DNA of 64,000 nt, taken from positions 62,001 to 126,000 of the forward strand of contig NZ_SBFF01000006.1 of NCBI RefSeq assembly GCF_004151485.1, in the 5' to 3' direction. Under the pieces are notes generated by a model. The model ran no database searches, was not told the DNA's origin, and worked only from the letters and a program-made list of their open reading frames with translations. The stretch comes from Sphingosinicella sp. CPCC 101087 (GTDB lineage: Bacteria > Pseudomonadota > Alphaproteobacteria > Sphingomonadales > Sphingomonadaceae). This document shows positions 39,394 to 50,695 of this stretch, piece after piece (position 1 is the first letter of the stretch; each line of letters starts with the position of its first letter). The position numbers and the translations under genes were made by a program.

Positions 39394-39428
39394 AAACGGC
39401 GCCGCTCTCCATGGGAGCGGCGCCGTTT
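39394..39428. terminator. Strong bidirectional terminator between hemerythrin and secA
   Basis: AAACGGCGCCGCTC at 39394-39407 pairs perfectly with GAGCGGCGCCGTTT at 39415-39428, a 14-bp stem with a seven-base loop. T-rich sequence follows on the plus strand (TTTCTCATTCTTCC) and A-rich sequence precedes it, giving T-rich RNA on the minus strand. It serves the convergent hemerythrin (plus) and secA (minus) genes. Confidence 0.85.
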
Positions 39429-39463
39429 CTCATTCTTCCTTCCCCTCGCCATCGGCGAGGCGC

Positions 39464-42187
<2,724 letters not shown>

Positions 42188-42282
42188 GTTGGATTCCTGA
42201 TCTTAAATGGGAGCGCCGGCCAGGAGCCGGAGCCGTGAAACGGGCGTGCGGGCGGCCGACCGGATCCCGGCCAGCCAGTGCC

Positions 42283-42540
42283 TCACTCGATCAGCCGGTC
42301 CGCATAGAGGGGAATTGCGTCCGCGAGCGCGAAGTCGGGGAGCGGAGGAAGATCGTTCCCCGGCGCCGCATTCTCCGGAACGTACACGGCTGTCGGCGCT
42401 GCCCGCTCCTCGACGACGGCGGCGGCGAGATGCGCGCCCACCGTCGTTTCGGCTCCATGAATCCGCCCCTCGGGCCCGCTCGCCGAAAAAGCGCCGGTGA
42501 CGGCGCTCAGCATAGCGGAGAGGATGAGCAGCAATTCCAT
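42283..42540 (-). CDS. Small putative secreted or membrane protein
   Basis: An 85-residue product from the ATG at 42540; an earlier ATG at 42579 would add 13 residues. The N-terminus (ELLLILSAMLSAVTGAFSAS) is a signal peptide or anchor. The mature part is acidic and proline-rich (AAVVEERAAPTAVYVPENAA, then DLPPLPDFALADAIPLYADR) without recognisable domains. Codon use is like neighbouring genes and it is divergent from the GFA gene. I do not recognise the family, and the start choice is uncertain. Confidence 0.5.
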   Translation of the reverse strand: MELLLILSAMLSAVTGAFSASGPEGRIHGAETTVGAHLAAAVVEERAAPTAVYVPENAAPGNDLPPLPDFALADAIPLYADRLIE

Positions 42541-42632
42541 GGTCAGTGGGACATAGTGAGCGCAGCCGCGCAGGTCCATGCCCCCCGCCCCGGCGCGTTG
42601 AATATTCCGCCCGGCCGGCCTAGGGCTCGGCC

Positions 42633-43076
42633 ATGGACAGGCAGGGTTGCGGCGGCTGCGCTTGCGGCGCCGTGCGCTACGAACTGAAGAGCGACCCGTT
42701 CGACGCCGGCTGGTGCCACTGCCGCATCTGCCAACTCAATTCGGGCGCGCCCGCAATGGCTTTCGCCAGCGTTCCGATCGGCGACTTCGCATTCGTGACC
42801 GGAGAGGATCAGGTCAGGACCTTCAAGTCGAGCGACTTCGGCCGCCGCCTTTTCTGCGGTGCATGCGGCACGCCGATCCTCATGCGCGTCGACCATCAGC
42901 CCGAGACGGTGGACTTCAGCATTGCGACTTTGGACGATCCAGATGCCGTGCCGCCCGGTTTCCACATATTCCATGCCAGCCGCATCGCCTGGTTCGAGAC
43001 GAAGGACGACCGCCCGCGCCACGAGCGTTTTCGCCCGGATACCAGGGGATTGGAGGGAACGGACCCGCCAGGTTAG
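42633..43076 (+). CDS. GFA-family (glutathione-dependent formaldehyde-activating type) protein
   Basis: A 147-residue zinc-binding protein of the GFA/CENP-V fold. Cysteines occur in the family's pattern: GCGGCACGAVRYEL (about 6-19), CHCRICQLNSGAPAM (about 28-42) and RRLFCGACGTPILMR (about 71-85). The family name comes from Gfa, which was proposed to help form S-hydroxymethylglutathione; most members have no proven activity. It is followed by a convergent thioredoxin gene. Start ATG at 42633. Confidence 0.9.
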   Translation: MDRQGCGGCACGAVRYELKSDPFDAGWCHCRICQLNSGAPAMAFASVPIGDFAFVTGEDQVRTFKSSDFGRRLFCGACGTPILMRVDHQPETVDFSIATLDDPDAVPPGFHIFHASRIAWFETKDDRPRHERFRPDTRGLEGTDPPG

Positions 43077-43100
43077 GAAGACCCCGCGAAGCGTCAGGCC

Positions 43101-43421
43101 TCAGAGCTGCTCTTCAAGCCAGCCCTGAATGCGGCTCTTCGGCTCCGCGCCCACCTTGGTCGCGGCAGGCTGGCCGTTCTTGAACAGGATCATCGTCGGA
43201 ATGCCTCGCACGCCATATTTGGTCGGGGCATCGGGATTCTCGTCGATGTTGAGCTTGACGATGGAGACTCTCTCGCCGAGTTCGTCGCTCAGCTCCTCCA
43301 GTGCCGGAGCAATCATCCGGCACGGGCCGCACCATTCCGCCCAGAAGTCGACCAGGACCGGCTGGGAAGCGCTGAGAACCTCCTGCTGAAAGGAGGCGTC
43401 GGTGACGGACTTGGTGGCCAT
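43101..43421 (-). CDS. trxA: Thioredoxin
   Basis: A 106-residue cytoplasmic thioredoxin with the active site FWAEWCGPCRMIAPALEEL (Cys pair at about 31 and 34), cis-proline in VRGIPTMILFKNGQ (about 75) and the normal fold length. It reduces disulfides in ribonucleotide reductase and other proteins. In related bacteria it commonly follows addA in a repair cluster; here it is 105 bases from the addA stop on the same strand. Confidence 0.97.
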   Translation of the reverse strand: MATKSVTDASFQQEVLSASQPVLVDFWAEWCGPCRMIAPALEELSDELGERVSIVKLNIDENPDAPTKYGVRGIPTMILFKNGQPAATKVGAEPKSRIQGWLEEQL

Positions 43422-43525
43422 GAGCTGCTCCGCTGAAAGTGTCTAGGGCGATGTAGGGCGCGCCGGTCGGACGCTCAACCTCCGGGTTGCGTGGAAAAGC
43501 CGATCACAGTCATCGCCCCCGCGCG

Positions 43526-46500
43526 TCAGGCGCCGGTCGGCCGGTGCGCATCGAGCAGGGCGTCGGGCAGCAGGTGCAGCGCCGGCCCAGCGGTGTAGAG
43601 CAAGGCGGCCTCCACTCTCCGGCCGGGGAAGATGACCCGCAGCGCTTCTCGATAGGCCGACATCTGGCGCAGGTGCGCAGCGGGGATCTGTTCCGGCCCG
43701 TCCGGAACGCTCCGGCCCGTCTTGAAGTCGGCCACCATGATCCGATCGTCGTCGACGAGCAGCCGGTCCACCGTTCCGGAAACCACGATGCCGCTCGCGA
43801 TCACCGCGGCCAGAGGGGCTTCGGCGAGCGCGCCGGGACCGAACAAGGCGGCAAAACGGGGATCCTCGACGATCAGGCAAGCATCTTCGACGAGCGCCCG
43901 CCGCAGGTCCGGCTCGGCGACGCCGGCGGAATGCTCCAGCCAGCGATCGGCGAGTTCCCGGCGCCGGGCCGGCTCGGTAACGGGCAGCCGCTCGAACAAG
44001 GCATGGAGCAGCCGGCCGCGGCGGGCTGCGTCGCGTTGATCCGGTCTGGGCGGAGGATAAGGAACATCGTCATCGCCGGGAGCGGAAGGTGCCAATGGAC
44101 GCGGCGGGCGCTCCTCGGCCGGCGCCGGCCGAATGAGCCATGAAGGAAGGACCACATTGTCGGCCGGAGCCGCCGCGCCGGATATTCCGGCGCCTTCCAC
44201 GAGGCCGAAACGCATTTCTCGCGTCCAGCGGGCGCCAAGATCCCAGTCGCAGCCCAAGCCGACGAGCGCATTCTCGACGGCGCGAAACCAGCTCGCCGCC
44301 GGCGGCCCTTCCCGATCGCGCGCGCCGAGCGTGCCGCCGACGTAGAGCCTTTCCTCGGCCCGGGTCAGCGCGACGTAGAGCAGGCGCCAATGCTCCTCCC
44401 GATCGAGCCGATCCTGGGCCTCCACCTGCGATTTGAGCGGCTCCACGAGCTCGTCCTTGCGCGGACGGAAGACCGGGATGGGCGGCCCCTCCTCGGCCAG
44501 CGACAGAGTCGTGAAGCGGCCGCCCGGCCCGTTGCGCGAGCGGTCCGGATCGGCGCACGCATCGGCAAGGACGACGACCGGCGACTGGAGCCCCTTGGAA
44601 CCGTGGACGGTCATGACACGCACGGCATCCTGCGGCCCGGACGGGTCGCGGACGATCTCGACATCGCCGCGCGCAAACCAGTCCAGGAAGGCTTGGAGCG
44701 ACGACGTGCCGGTGCTTTCATAGTCCAGCACGGACGAGAGCAGCTCCTCGATCGGGTCGCGCGCCTCGACTCCGAGCCGCTCGAGGAGCCGCCTGCGGCC
44801 ATCGAGCGGTCCCGACAGCAGCGTCTCGAAGAAGGCGTGCGGCGTCGCGAAATCGGCCATGGCGAGGATCGACTGAAGACCGGCGAGCGTCTCGCGTGGA
44901 GTGGCCGGATCCTGGCGCAGCCGGGGCCAGAGTGGCCCGGTCCGTCCGGCGGCTGCTGCGTGAAGCTGGTCCTGGCTCCACCCGAACAGCGGCGAAACCA
45001 GCAAGGCAGCCAGATTGAGATCGTCGAGCGGCTGGACAGCGAAGCGCGCTGCGGCCAGCAGGTCCTGGACGGCGAGCGGTGCGGAAAGGAGCAAGCGGTC
45101 CACACCCGCCACCGGGACGCCCTCGGCATGGAGCCGGGCCACGAGCAAGGAGGCCAGATCTCCCCGGCGCCGGACCAGGATCAATATGTCCTCGGGCCGC
45201 ACCGGGCGCCCGCGGCAATGAAGGTGGAAGGGTCGATCGAGCCAGGCCTTTACCTGCTGCGCCAGGCGGCTCGCATAGCGGCGAACCGTATCGCTGACCC
45301 AGCCTTCCTCCCCAAGTTCCTCCTCGTCGCCTGCTTCGTCGGAAAAGGGCAGCCACAAGGTCACGGAGCCGGCACGTCCGGCATGATGGCTCTCGTGCGG
45401 ATTGGGCGGGCGCGGAAGACCGAGCGCCCGGTGGCCGAGGTCGGCGAGTATCCGGTCCACGACCGCCAGGATCTGCGGCGAGGAGCGAAAGCTTCGGTCG
45501 ACCGACAGATCGAGGAAATCGCGCTGCACAGCTTTCGCTTCGCGGACGAACCAGGCCCGCGCGAGGTCGAAGCTCTCCGGATCGGTGCCTTGGAAGCCGA
45601 AGATCGCCTGCTTGTAGTCGCCGACGGTGAAGATGCTGCGCCGGCTGGACCGGGCTCCTTCGCCGGCGAAATATTCGAGGCTGATGGCCCGGACGATGTT
45701 CCACTGACGCTCGTTCGTGTCTTGCGCCTCGTCGACCAGGATGTGGTCGGTCTGTTGGTCGAGCTTGTAACGCACCCATTCGCTGATGCCGGACGTGAGC
45801 AGCAATGCCTCGGCCCGACGGATGAGGTCGTCAAAGTCGACCACGCCGGCGGCCCGCTTCGCCTCCCCATAAGTGCGCGCGAAGGCCTGGCCGGCGCGAA
45901 GCCCGGCGGCAAGCCCCCCCACCATCGCGGCGGCGGCGCGCATCGACGTGAGGCGCCGGCAGCAGGCGATCAAACGTTCGGCAAGCGCCTGATAGTCCGG
46001 CGCCACCTTGAGCAGGCCGGGCTGGGGCTTGCGCGGGTCGCCGGCCCGGGTGAGCAGGATTGCGGAAAGATCTGCCAGGGTCTCGCCGCGCCCGGCTTCG
46101 TCGCGTGCCAGCCAGGCGGCGATCGTGTCGCAAGCCTTGAGGCCCGTCGCAGTTCCCCAGGCTCGGTTGGCGCCGGCGAGGCGGCGCAGAGCGTCCATCT
46201 CGAACAGGGCGTCGCCGCACGAGCGCGCGATGGACTCCTCGATATCGCCGACCGGGAGACCGAATGCCTGGCGCAGGCGTGCCTCGATGCCTTCCCGAGG
46301 CCCGAGCGATTCCAAAGCCACCGGCGCCCTTGCGCAGGCCATGAGGAAGGCCTCGGCGCCCCCCTCCCCCAATCTGAGGCTCAGCGCCTGTACGTCGCGC
46401 ACCAGCCCCAGATCGCCCTGCCGCTCCGCCCCGACGAGCAGGTCGGCGAGCGTGGAACGGGCGAGCAACTGCTCCTCGCGCCCCTCCAGCGGCCGGAAGC

Positions 46501-46939
46501 CGGGCATCAGCCCGGCCTCGGCGGGAAAGGCGGCGAGAAGGCTTTGCGCGAAGGCGTGGATGGTCTGGATGCGCAGGCCGCCGCCCGTCGCCTCCAGTAC
46601 CGCGGCAAACAGGGTCCGGGCCCGAGCCCGCATATCGGGTCCCGGATCCTCGTCGAGAGCAAGCAGCTCGCGGCCGAGCTCGGCATCCTTCAGCCTCACC
46701 CAATGTGCGAGCCGGGCGTGGATTCGCTCGGCCATTTCGGCGGCGCCCGCCTTGGTGAAGGTGAGGCAGAGGATCGAGGCGGGATCGACGCCGGCGAGCA
46801 GCAGCCGCAACACGCGCGCGGTGAGAACGTGGGTCTTGCCGGTGCCGGCCGAGGCCGACAGCGCCGCATGCTCACGCGGGCTGGAGGCACGGAGCTGATC
46901 GCCCTGGAGCGGAGCGAGCGGGCGAAGGCGGCGGGTCAT
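43526..46939 (-). CDS. addA: Double-strand break repair helicase-nuclease AddA
   Basis: A 1137-residue subunit of the AddAB (RecBCD-like) complex that resects DNA ends for homologous recombination. Superfamily 1 helicase motifs are I SASAGTGKTHVLTARVLRLL (about 30-49), Ia LCLTFTKAGAAEMAERIHA, II DHILVDEAQDTNERQW (about 410) and VI LLYVALTRAEERLYVGG. The C-terminal nuclease domain has IMVADFKTGRSVPDG (about 1070), carrying the Asp and Lys of the active site. In related genomes addA directly follows addB; here addB (57266 to 54339) is separated by about 7.4 kb. Confidence 0.96.
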   Translation of the reverse strand: MTRRLRPLAPLQGDQLRASSPREHAALSASAGTGKTHVLTARVLRLLLAGVDPASILCLTFTKAGAAEMAERIHARLAHWVRLKDAELGRELLALDEDPGPDMRARARTLFAAVLEATGGGLRIQTIHAFAQSLLAAFPAEAGLMPGFRPLEGREEQLLARSTLADLLVGAERQGDLGLVRDVQALSLRLGEGGAEAFLMACARAPVALESLGPREGIEARLRQAFGLPVGDIEESIARSCGDALFEMDALRRLAGANRAWGTATGLKACDTIAAWLARDEAGRGETLADLSAILLTRAGDPRKPQPGLLKVAPDYQALAERLIACCRRLTSMRAAAAMVGGLAAGLRAGQAFARTYGEAKRAAGVVDFDDLIRRAEALLLTSGISEWVRYKLDQQTDHILVDEAQDTNERQWNIVRAISLEYFAGEGARSSRRSIFTVGDYKQAIFGFQGTDPESFDLARAWFVREAKAVQRDFLDLSVDRSFRSSPQILAVVDRILADLGHRALGLPRPPNPHESHHAGRAGSVTLWLPFSDEAGDEEELGEEGWVSDTVRRYASRLAQQVKAWLDRPFHLHCRGRPVRPEDILILVRRRGDLASLLVARLHAEGVPVAGVDRLLLSAPLAVQDLLAAARFAVQPLDDLNLAALLVSPLFGWSQDQLHAAAAGRTGPLWPRLRQDPATPRETLAGLQSILAMADFATPHAFFETLLSGPLDGRRRLLERLGVEARDPIEELLSSVLDYESTGTSSLQAFLDWFARGDVEIVRDPSGPQDAVRVMTVHGSKGLQSPVVVLADACADPDRSRNGPGGRFTTLSLAEEGPPIPVFRPRKDELVEPLKSQVEAQDRLDREEHWRLLYVALTRAEERLYVGGTLGARDREGPPAASWFRAVENALVGLGCDWDLGARWTREMRFGLVEGAGISGAAAPADNVVLPSWLIRPAPAEERPPRPLAPSAPGDDDVPYPPPRPDQRDAARRGRLLHALFERLPVTEPARRRELADRWLEHSAGVAEPDLRRALVEDACLIVEDPRFAALFGPGALAEAPLAAVIASGIVVSGTVDRLLVDDDRIMVADFKTGRSVPDGPEQIPAAHLRQMSAYREALRVIFPGRRVEAALLYTAGPALHLLPDALLDAHRPTGA

Positions 46940-46961
46940 TCTGGCGAAACCGGCACGGCGC

Positions 46962-47281
46962 TCAGCCGTCCCGCGCCCGATCGGCTTCGGCGGCGAGGAA
47001 TCCCGGCTCGCGCTCGGGCACCATGCAGCGACTCTCGTAAATTTCGACCGAGTCGAAGATCGGGCGGGTGAAATAGGGGTCGCCGCTCAGATAATCGTCG
47101 AGCACCTGCCGATCGGGGACATCGAAGACGAACAGGCTGCCGATCATCCTATCGCCCTCGACCAGGGCCCGGCATAGACGATCAGGTGCTGATAGCCGGC
47201 GACGTAGTCGAGATGCGCCGCCCGTTCCTCGAGCCGCAAGCTGCCCCCGCCTTTGTCCTTGCCGATTACCACGAAATTCAT
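46962..47281 (-). pseudogene. YciI-family protein disrupted by a frameshift
   Basis: The minus-strand ATG at 47281 opens MNFVVIGKDKGGGSLRLEER, then AAHLDYVAGYQHLIVYAGP, all typical of YciI-like proteins, but the frame then stops after about 46 codons. In the next frame from near 47165 the family sequence continues (VEGDRMIGSLFVFDVPDRQV, then DPYFTRPIFDSVEIYESRC) to the stop at 46962. One base missing in a GGGCCC run at 47165-47170 explains the break. This is either an inactivating mutation or an assembly error; joined, it would be about 105 residues, the family length. It follows addA's start by 22 bases. Confidence 0.75.
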
Positions 47282-47409
47282 GTGCGCCTCCCCTCCCGGA
47301 ATGCCTCAATCGGAGGGCGGCGGCAATCCGCCGTCCGGCGGCGGGTCAGGCTTCACGCCCAACCGGACGGGATTCGTTTGCACGATCGCGCGCCCGGAGC
47401 CGGCGCGCC

Positions 47410-47490
47410 TCAGAAGATGATTGCCCCCATGACGAAGGCGGCGGCCGCGATCATCCAGTCGCGCGGCTGTACGTTCCTCAGGAAATCCAT
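47410..47490 (-). CDS. 26-residue membrane peptide
   Basis: The ATG at 47490 is preceded by GGAGG five bases upstream. The product starts MDFLRNVQPRDW and continues with the hydrophobic MIAAAAFVMGAIIF, ending at the TGA at 47410. The form (charged start, one hydrophobic C-terminal helix) resembles the 23-residue peptide at 21845, but the sequences are not homologous. The strong ribosome site and the nearby inverted repeats at 47521-47563 suggest a real, regulated gene. The function is unknown. Confidence 0.65.
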   Translation of the reverse strand: MDFLRNVQPRDWMIAAAAFVMGAIIF

Positions 47491-47520
47491 TCCGTCCTCC
47501 AGGGCCGGTGATCGGCCATC

Positions 47521-47563
47521 TGTATTATGCATGTAATACACGCATGAAGGCGCTTCAAGCGCC
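47521..47563. promoter_or_regulatory. Two tandem palindromes upstream of the 26-residue gene
   Basis: TGTATTA at 47521-47527 and TAATACA at 47534-47540 form a perfect inverted repeat around TGCATG. Nine bases further, GGCGCTT at 47549-47555 and AAGCGCC at 47557-47563 form a second one around a single C. The first is AT-rich in a GC-rich genome and has the form of a GntR-type operator. It lies 31 bases before the ATG of the 26-residue gene. Confidence 0.5.
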
Positions 47564-47602
47564 GCTCGACCCTGCAGCCCCGCGCTTGTCGGAGGTGGTC
47601 GC

Positions 47603-48151
47603 CTAGACCGGAGCCCGGAAGAGCGGCAGCGTCTCCGCCGCAAGGGCACCTTCGATCTCCAGCAGTTTCAGCTTCGTTGCCGTACCGCCGGGTGCCGAGA
47701 AGCCGCCGGTCCGGCCGGCCGACGCCGTCACCCGATGACAGGGAATCACGATCGGCCACGGGTTGCGGCCCAGCGCCTGTCCGACAGCACGTGCCTGGTT
47801 GCGATCGCCGAGCCTCGAGGCCAGCTCGCCATAGCTCAGCGTGCTTCCCGCAGGAATGCGCCGCGCCTCACGATAGACGGAAGCCTCGAAAGGCGGGACT
47901 GCGGAATAATCCAGCTCTATGCCCGAGAGATCGACCCGGCCGCTGGCCAGATGCGCCCGGATCGAAGCGACGGCCTGGGCAACCCAGGCTGGTGGTTCGC
48001 CCGGCTCCAGGTCGCGAAACTGCTTGAGCCGCTCCAGTCCTTTGCCATCGCTTGCCTCCGGCAGTTGAACCGCCTTCAAGCCAGCCGGGGACCAGGCAAG
48101 GCCACACCGGCCGATGGCCGTATCGAACAGGATGAAACCAGATTCGGTCAT
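47603..48151 (-). CDS. ogt: Methylated-DNA--protein-cysteine methyltransferase
   Basis: A 182-residue DNA repair protein that removes alkyl groups from O6-alkylguanine by transferring them to its own cysteine. The DNA-binding part has FEASVYREARRIPAGSTLSY and GELASRLGDRNQARAVGQAL. The acceptor site is PIVIPCHRVTASAG (Cys in the canonical PCHR), followed by GGFSAPGG. The N-terminal domain is short and lacks an Ada-type regulatory part, so it is the Ogt/MGMT class. An in-frame ATG at 48160 would extend it by three residues. Next to a PAS hybrid kinase on the other strand. Confidence 0.93.
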   Translation of the reverse strand: MTESGFILFDTAIGRCGLAWSPAGLKAVQLPEASDGKGLERLKQFRDLEPGEPPAWVAQAVASIRAHLASGRVDLSGIELDYSAVPPFEASVYREARRIPAGSTLSYGELASRLGDRNQARAVGQALGRNPWPIVIPCHRVTASAGRTGGFSAPGGTATKLKLLEIEGALAAETLPLFRAPV

Positions 48152-48281
48152 GGCAGGCATTCTAGCAGGGGCGCGTGACAATAGCGCCCCCCTCGAGCAG
48201 CGGCGAAGTGGAGTCTCATAGGCGGGCTTGCGGCTTCGTACAGACCTTCGTAAGCCCTGCACGGGCGGGAAAACAGCTGGG

Positions 48282-50219
48282 ATGACAATGGCCGAACCTG
48301 CCAGCCTCGATCTGTACGAAGTAGATCAGCGTTTCGAGCTCCTCGTAAATTCGGTCGTCGACTACGCCCTTTACATGCTGGACACGGACGGTCGGATTGC
48401 GACTTGGAATGCGGGTGCCCGCCGTTTCAAGGGCTATGAGGCAGAAGAGATAATCGGCCAGCATTTCTCGCGTTTCTTTACCGAGGAGGACCGAAGTTCG
48501 GGACTGCCGGCGCGGGCTCTGCGCATCGCGGCCGAAGAGGGTAAGTTCGAGACGGAGGGCTGGCGCGTCCGAAAGGACGGAACGCGATTCTGGGCAAGCG
48601 TCGTTATCGATCCGGTCCGCAACACCGACGGGAAACTGGTCGGCTTTGCCAAGATCACCCGGGACATCACGGCCAAGCGCGACGCCGAGCAGGCACTGTT
48701 CGAGACCGAGCAGAAGTTCAGAATGCTCGTCCAGGGGGTCCGCGATTACGCGATCTACATGCTGGACGAGAACGGCCTCATCACCAACTGGAATACCGGC
48801 GCCGCGACGATCAAGGGCTATTCGGCGGACGAGATCGTCGGTCAGCATTTCTCCCGCTTCTACACACCCGAGGATCGCGCCCGCGGCGAGCCGCAACGCG
48901 CACTCGAAACAGCCCTCAAGCATGGCAAGTACGAGAATGAGGCGTGGCGGGTCCGCAAGGACGGCACTCGCTTCTGGGCCAGCGTCCTGATCGACCCGAT
49001 CTACGACGATGACGGTCGGTTCGTCGGCTTTGCCAAGGTTACGCGCGACATGACCGACCGCCGCCTAGCACAGCAGGCGCTGGAGGAAGCCCGCGCGGCG
49101 CTGGCGCAGTCGCAGAAGCTGCAGGCGCTTGGCGAGCTTACCGGCGGAATTGCGCACGACTTCAACAATCTCATGACGGTCATTCGCGGATCGGCGGATC
49201 TGCTCCGTCGCGGCGGCCTGAGCGAGGAGAAGAGCGCGCGATATCTCGACGCCATCATCGAAACTTCAGAGCGCGCCGCCACGCTGACCAGCCACTTGCT
49301 GGCGTTCAGCCGGCGTCAGGCGCTGAAGCCGCAGGTGATGGACGTCAACATCCGTCTGGACGCGATCGGAGAAGTGTTGTCGCGGACGCTCGACAGCCAT
49401 ATCGAAGTCGTGCTGGATCTCGATCCGGATCTGTGGCCGGCGGAGGTCGATCCGGCCGAGCTGGAGACGGCATTGCTCAACGCCGCCTTCAACGCGCGAG
49501 ATGCGATGCCGCAGGGCGGCCGACTCACGCTTTCGACGGCCAACAGCCCGTCAGACGAGGGCGACTCGATCTGCATCACGGTCGCCGACACCGGCGAAGG
49601 AATGAACGAGGAGGTGCTGAGCCGGGTCTTCGAGCCATTCTTCACGACCAAGCCAGTTGGCAAGGGGACCGGACTGGGCCTGTCGCAGATCCACGGCTTC
49701 GCTGCCCAGTCGGGAGGCCGTGCCGAAATATCGTCTCGGCTGGGTGAAGGAACGGCCGTCCGCATCATCCTGCCCAGATCCGGCAAGGCGCCGGCGACCG
49801 CCCGCCTCGGTGACGCAAGCCCGAGGCTTCAGTCCGGCCTGAAAGTCCTGCTTGTCGAGGACAATGCGCATGTCCTGGCTTTCGCCGAGCAGCTCCTTGG
49901 GGAACTCGAATGCCGCGTGACCGCGGTCGACTCGGCGGAACGCGCTCTCTCCCTTGTCGAGCAGAATAGGGACTACGACCTGCTGTTCAGCGACGTGGTC
50001 ATGCCAGGAATGAGCGGAGTCGAGCTCGCACTGGCCGTGCGCAAGAAGATGGCCGATCTGCCGGTCGTCCTGGCTACCGGCTATAGCGACGAAGTGATCG
50101 ACGGGGCCGGAGCCCAGTTCGAGATACTGCGCAAGCCTTACGATAGCCAGTCGCTCGGGTCCGCCATGCTGGCAGCTCTCGAGAGGGTCGACCAGGCCCC
50201 TGCGGCCGCGCGCCAATAG
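48282..50219 (+). CDS. PAS-PAS hybrid histidine kinase with receiver domain
   Basis: About 645 residues, cytoplasmic. Two PAS domains are close copies of each other: DYALYMLDTDGRIATWNAGA and DYAIYMLDENGLITNWNTGA, each ending in VGFAKITRDIT or VGFAKVTRDMT. Next come a HisKA domain with the phospho-acceptor in LTGGIAHDFNNLMTVIRGSA, an ATPase domain (LLNAAFNARDAMPQGGRL, VADTGEGM, GKGTGLGLS) and a C-terminal receiver with the acceptor aspartate in LLFSDVVMPGMSG and lysine in EILRKPYDS. No membrane segment. The signal is unknown; both PAS domains lack a visible cysteine of LOV type. ATG at 48282 or 48288. Confidence 0.9.
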   Translation: MTMAEPASLDLYEVDQRFELLVNSVVDYALYMLDTDGRIATWNAGARRFKGYEAEEIIGQHFSRFFTEEDRSSGLPARALRIAAEEGKFETEGWRVRKDGTRFWASVVIDPVRNTDGKLVGFAKITRDITAKRDAEQALFETEQKFRMLVQGVRDYAIYMLDENGLITNWNTGAATIKGYSADEIVGQHFSRFYTPEDRARGEPQRALETALKHGKYENEAWRVRKDGTRFWASVLIDPIYDDDGRFVGFAKVTRDMTDRRLAQQALEEARAALAQSQKLQALGELTGGIAHDFNNLMTVIRGSADLLRRGGLSEEKSARYLDAIIETSERAATLTSHLLAFSRRQALKPQVMDVNIRLDAIGEVLSRTLDSHIEVVLDLDPDLWPAEVDPAELETALLNAAFNARDAMPQGGRLTLSTANSPSDEGDSICITVADTGEGMNEEVLSRVFEPFFTTKPVGKGTGLGLSQIHGFAAQSGGRAEISSRLGEGTAVRIILPRSGKAPATARLGDASPRLQSGLKVLLVEDNAHVLAFAEQLLGELECRVTAVDSAERALSLVEQNRDYDLLFSDVVMPGMSGVELALAVRKKMADLPVVLATGYSDEVIDGAGAQFEILRKPYDSQSLGSAMLAALERVDQAPAAARQ

Positions 50220-50306
50220 GCGGCCGATCCGCGGGCTGTCGATATTTCACTTCGCTGCCGGGATTCGATAAAGACTGGTCAACCCATAAGTAACGAGCGA
50301 GGATTC

Positions 50307-50570
50307 ATGGCCGCCGAACCCACCTACCCCGAAGATGCGCCGGTCGGCGGTGCGGCTGGCAAGAAGGATGCCGCCGACGAAGCGGACACCCGAAAGCCCA
50401 AGGCGGAAAAGCCGGCTGCCGAGCAGATAGACGCCGAGAAAAGCGCCGAGGCCAAGCGCGGCCGGCAGATCGTCACCGGAGCTGCGATCGGGGTCGGATC
50501 GGCCGCCCTTGTCGCGGCACTGCTCTACGCGAATCGCTCGCGCGGCGCGAAGAAGCGGGAAGACAGATAG
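50307..50570 (+). CDS. Small protein with a C-terminal membrane segment
   Basis: An 87-residue protein. Residues 1-50 are charged and Ala/Lys/Glu-rich (AAGKKDAADEADTRKPKAEK, then AEQIDAEKSAEAKRGRQ), which should be disordered or helical. A single hydrophobic helix (IVTGAAIGVGSAALVAALLY, about 55-74) follows, with a basic tail. No domain is recognised. The ATG at 50307 has a GCGAGGA site upstream. It is similar in layout to the membrane-anchored stress proteins near 1-2.5 kb but not homologous by eye. Confidence 0.6.
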   Translation: MAAEPTYPEDAPVGGAAGKKDAADEADTRKPKAEKPAAEQIDAEKSAEAKRGRQIVTGAAIGVGSAALVAALLYANRSRGAKKREDR

Positions 50571-50695
50571 GGCGAATGAGCGCAGGCCGGTTGAAACGAA
50601 GCGGCCCCGACTCGATACGCGCCGAATCGATCCCTGCTGCGGCTGCGACAGTGCATTATGCAACGGCGGTCGGCCTTCCTCGTTGAGGGGGTGCG

